Below are positions 60,981 through 64,000 of a stretch of 64,000 nucleotides of DNA, piece after piece; the first letter of the stretch is position 1; each line of letters opens with the position of its first letter. This stretch comes from Bacillota bacterium (lineage in GTDB: Bacteria > Bacillota > Clostridia > Peptostreptococcales > Acidaminobacteraceae): contig JAOARG010000015.1 of the NCBI GenBank assembly GCA_025210655.1, positions 62,001 to 126,000 on the forward strand, written 5' to 3'. The notes beneath the pieces were generated by a model. It did not search any database, was not told the DNA's origin, and was given only the letters and a program-made list of their open reading frames with translations. The position numbers and the translations under genes were made by a program.

Positions 60981-63900
60981 TGGAAAAGCTATTGAAATCA
61001 ATGATGAATAACAGAGCTATTACAGTTTTTCTTATTGTAATAATCTCTTTGTCAGGTGTATTAGGATATTATTTTCTTCCAAGACAGGAAAATCCAGATG
61101 TATCAGTTCCTGTAGCGATGATAATTACACCTTTTCCCGGGGCAAGTGCCAAGGATGTAGAAGAATTAGTTCTTACTAAAATAGAAGATGAATTAAATAA
61201 ACTAGATGATGTTGATGAAATTACTGGTACTGCTAAATCTGGTTTAGGAATTACCATAATAATGTTTGATTTAGAAGCAGAAAATGATAAATCAATGCAG
61301 GATGTTAGAAATGCCATAGCAGATGCTAAAACAAATATGCCAAGTGGAGTTATGGATAGTATTATTGATACTGATCTTATTTCAACATCAGGAATATTGA
61401 TTTCTTTATCAGGAGAAAATTATTCTTATTCACAATTGGTTTCTTTTGGTGAACAATTTAAGGATAAGTTAACTGAGATTGATGGTATATCAAAGTTCGA
61501 AATTGAAGGTGAGATTGATAAAGAAATAAAAGTAGATATTGATATTGATAAATTAAACTCACTGGGACTTTCTCTAGAAGATGTTTACAATGTATTAAGA
61601 ATGCAAAATGTCGAAATACCATCGGGTTATATAGAATCAGGAAAGACGAGAATCAATGTAGAAGCTGTCGGTACTTTTGATAGTTTAGAGGATATTAAAA
61701 ATACAGTTCTATCTGTTTCTCCAGAAACAGGAATATCTTTAAGATTAAAAGATATAGCTGATGTAAGATTTGATCTTGAAGATGATTCAGAAAAGTATAA
61801 ACAAAATGGTAACAATGCGGTTATCCTTTCAGGTTATTTTGAAAAAGGTAAAAATGTTGTAATCGTAGGTAGTGATGTTAGAAAAGAACTTGATAGTATT
61901 AAAAGCTCACTGCCAGAGGATTTAATTGTTGAAGAGATTATTTACCAGCCAGATGATGTTGCTAAGTCAGTAAATGATTTTATGATGAATCTTATAGTCG
62001 GTATTGCTCTTGTTATTCTAGTTGTATTCTTAGGAATGGGAGCAAGAAATTCAGTTGTTGTTTCAACAGCCCTACCACTATCGATATTAATAACTTTCAC
62101 AGTGATGTATTTATCCAAAATATATATTCATCAGATGTCCCTAACTGCACTTATAGTAGCCCTGGGAGTACTGGTGGATAATGCCATAGTAATTTCTGAT
62201 GGTATACAGGTGAATATAGATAATGGAATGGATAATACTACTGGAGCTATTTCAGCGGTTAAAAAGGCATCAATACCAGTATTTACTGCAACACTTACTA
62301 CTGTTGCTGCATTCTCTCCATTAATGGGAATGCCAGGTGGTGCAGGTAAATTCCTTATGGCTATACCACTAGTTCTAATTATATCTGTAATTGCATCATA
62401 CTTAGTTGCAATGTTTGTAATACCATTTTTCGGACAATGGTTGTTCAGACCAACTAAGAAGAAAAGTGATAAGCAAGGATTTATTAGAAAATGGTTCAAC
62501 CATATGTTGGATGTATCAATGAAGCATAGGGTAAAAGTAGTGGTAGGTGTAGTTGTAATATTTGTTTTAGTAATTAAATTAGTTGTTCCACAATTACCGT
62601 CACAGTTTTTCCCATATGTTGAAAAAGATTTGCTGTACTTAAAAGTAAGTAATGATGTACAAGGGGATATTAATTCTACAGATGATTTAACTAATCAAAT
62701 CACTGAGATTTTATCAGATGAAGAGTCAATTACTAGTATTACTACTGGTGTAGGGGACGGACTTCCTAAGTTCTATATCTCTATGATGACTTCTGCTCCT
62801 TCAGCAGACTATGCTCAGATGCTTATAAAGTATGACTTTAGTAAGGACGAAAGATTTGAAAGTAGAGAGGAATTTGGTAACTACCTTCAAACGAAGCTTG
62901 ATAATAATGTAGTAGGTGGTGAAGCTAAGGTTAACTTACTTCAAAACGGTGCACCTATTGATGCTAAGATAATTCTTCGTGTTAGTGGTGAGAATTATGA
63001 CAATTTAGTTGAAGTAGCACAAAATATTGAAAAAGAAATGGAAGCCATAGAAGGGGTAACAAATATAAGAGATGATATCATACCTGAAGTTCTTCAGTAC
63101 AGCATAGATATTGATACTGAAAGTGCTACAATGATGGGTATAACAAATTATGATGTTCAAAGACAGGTAAATATGGCCTTATATGGTTCTACTCCAACTG
63201 TATATATTAAGGATGGAGAAGAGTATAATGTTAAGCTTTCATCAAATATAAGTGATAAGAGCGATCTTGAGAATTATTACATCAAATCCTCTATGACAAA
63301 GAATAAGATTCCACTAAGACAATATGCTGATGTTACATTCTCATCAAAAGTTGATACAATTAATAGATACAATGGAAAGACTTCTGTTACTATTTTAGCA
63401 GATGCACTTCCAAAGTTTGATTCAGCAAGTTTGGAAGGAAGAATAGAGACAGAAATACTTCCGAATATAGAGAAGTTAGATACAAATATAGTGTTTGATG
63501 GTGAAAGGGAAAGTATTGCTGAAATGTTTGGTGTACTTGGAATATTAGCAGTATTTTCAATTGCATTAATATATGTAATTCTAGTAGTTCAGTTTAAATC
63601 ATTCCTTCAGCCAGTTGTAATACTTACAACAATTCCACTTTCTCTAATAGGATCAATGCTTGGTTTATTTATTTTAAACCAGCCATTATCACTTACAGCT
63701 TTCTTAGGTATTATTGCACTAGTTGGACTAGTAGTAAAGAATGGTATACTTCTAATCGAATATATCAATGAGGCAAGAGAGAATGGTATGGATGTAAAAG
63801 AGGCTTGTGAGGACGCAGTGGATAAGAGATTTAATGCCATTATTCTAAGTGCACTTACAACAATTATGGGATTATTCCCACTTGCGATTAGTGGAAACAG

Positions 63901-64000
63901 CCTTTTCGCACCAATGGCAATATCCCTAATGGCAGGGCTTATGGTTTCAACTGTATTAACAATGGTAATAGTACCTGTTATTTATAGCTTAATATCTAGA
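60980..64000 (+). CDS. RND-family efflux pump (HAE1/AcrB-like), 3' end cut by window edge
   Basis: The ATG at 60980 shares one base with the adaptor stop codon (TAATG). 1007 codons are visible and the window ends at a codon boundary without a stop; full-length pumps have about 1010-1050 residues, so little is missing. The first helix (NNRAITVFLIVIISLSGVLGYYFLPRQENPD) is followed by the pore domains, VALGVLVDNAIVISDGI in TM4 near 392 with the proton-relay Asp, and the second repeat (FLGIIALVGLVVKNGILLIEYIN). RND pumps export drugs, detergents or metals with H+. Expression is probably controlled by the two TetR repressors next door. Confidence 0.93.
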   Translation, partial: MEKLLKSMMNNRAITVFLIVIISLSGVLGYYFLPRQENPDVSVPVAMIITPFPGASAKDVEELVLTKIEDELNKLDDVDEITGTAKSGLGITIIMFDLEAENDKSMQDVRNAIADAKTNMPSGVMDSIIDTDLISTSGILISLSGENYSYSQLVSFGEQFKDKLTEIDGISKFEIEGEIDKEIKVDIDIDKLNSLGLSLEDVYNVLRMQNVEIPSGYIESGKTRINVEAVGTFDSLEDIKNTVLSVSPETGISLRLKDIADVRFDLEDDSEKYKQNGNNAVILSGYFEKGKNVVIVGSDVRKELDSIKSSLPEDLIVEEIIYQPDDVAKSVNDFMMNLIVGIALVILVVFLGMGARNSVVVSTALPLSILITFTVMYLSKIYIHQMSLTALIVALGVLVDNAIVISDGIQVNIDNGMDNTTGAISAVKKASIPVFTATLTTVAAFSPLMGMPGGAGKFLMAIPLVLIISVIASYLVAMFVIPFFGQWLFRPTKKKSDKQGFIRKWFNHMLDVSMKHRVKVVVGVVVIFVLVIKLVVPQLPSQFFPYVEKDLLYLKVSNDVQGDINSTDDLTNQITEILSDEESITSITTGVGDGLPKFYISMMTSAPSADYAQMLIKYDFSKDERFESREEFGNYLQTKLDNNVVGGEAKVNLLQNGAPIDAKIILRVSGENYDNLVEVAQNIEKEMEAIEGVTNIRDDIIPEVLQYSIDIDTESATMMGITNYDVQRQVNMALYGSTPTVYIKDGEEYNVKLSSNISDKSDLENYYIKSSMTKNKIPLRQYADVTFSSKVDTINRYNGKTSVTILADALPKFDSASLEGRIETEILPNIEKLDTNIVFDGERESIAEMFGVLGILAVFSIALIYVILVVQFKSFLQPVVILTTIPLSLIGSMLGLFILNQPLSLTAFLGIIALVGLVVKNGILLIEYINEARENGMDVKEACEDAVDKRFNAIILSALTTIMGLFPLAISGNSLFAPMAISLMAGLMVSTVLTMVIVPVIYSLISR

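Overview
The window is AT-rich DNA (about 30-35% GC by eye). It has strong AGGAGG-type ribosome binding sites, frequent GTG/TTG starts and tightly packed operons. The gene content is that of an anaerobic Clostridia-like firmicute, perhaps in the Peptostreptococcales-Tissierellales area: Etf-linked 2-hydroxyacid oxidation, molybdenum hydroxylases with a purine/amidohydrolase operon, a double-cubane-type iron-sulfur protein, a FliB-type protein and a sigma-54 regulator with a PrpR-type sensor domain. No rRNA, tRNA, CRISPR array, prophage or insertion sequence was recognised. The taxonomic placement is an inference from content.

Layout. 1-3.4 kb: a truncated sensor kinase, a response regulator without a DNA-binding domain, and an HD hydrolase. 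3.7-8.1 kb: a FadR-family repressor divergent from etfB-etfA-FAD oxidase, which resembles the electron-confurcating lactate dehydrogenase/Etf complex, with a perfect operator at its promoter. 8.2-13.5 kb: MarR, a Cys-cluster protein, GNAT, an orphan sensor kinase with an ABC substrate-binding-type sensor, DUF2225, a tandem 99-bp structured repeat and a methyltransferase. 13.6-17.9 kb: two tandem secreted paralogues of unknown function and a coiled-coil protein. 18-22.9 kb: two MATE exporters, each with a neighbouring regulator (MarR or AraC), plus a cytochrome b5-like lipoprotein.

23.0-38.2 kb is the main metabolic feature: a 13-gene same-strand operon with almost no spacers. Two complete three-subunit xanthine-dehydrogenase-type enzymes flank YgeY (M20 hydrolase), YgeW (carbamoyltransferase-like), a PLP lyase, a dihydropyrimidinase/hydantoinase, SsnA (amidohydrolase), a PreA-like flavo-iron-sulfur protein and a threonine-synthase-like PLP protein. 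This is a variant of the conserved purine (urate/xanthine) degradation cluster of anaerobes. A guanine deaminase at 49.6 kb would feed xanthine to it.

38.3-53.6 kb: a UPF0182 membrane protein, FliB-type protein, BspA-type leucine-rich secreted protein, sigma-54 regulator with a divergent -24/-12 promoter driving a symporter and a PatB-type C-S lyase, guanine deaminase, the YjiM/YjiL double-cubane pair and an alkyltransferase-like protein. 53.6-64 kb: a FIST-GGDEF protein, small membrane and hypothetical proteins, a YjdM-type protein, GNAT, and two TetR repressors plus an RND efflux adaptor/pump that share one operator sequence.

The least expected structure is non-coding. Three intergenic elements (3.4, 41.1 and 52.8-53.2 kb) fold into long stems with paired side hairpins. 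The stem segments are conserved between copies while the side hairpins differ in sequence yet stay self-complementary. The 53-kb copy carries further outer layers whose remnants flank the other two. I know no named family that matches.
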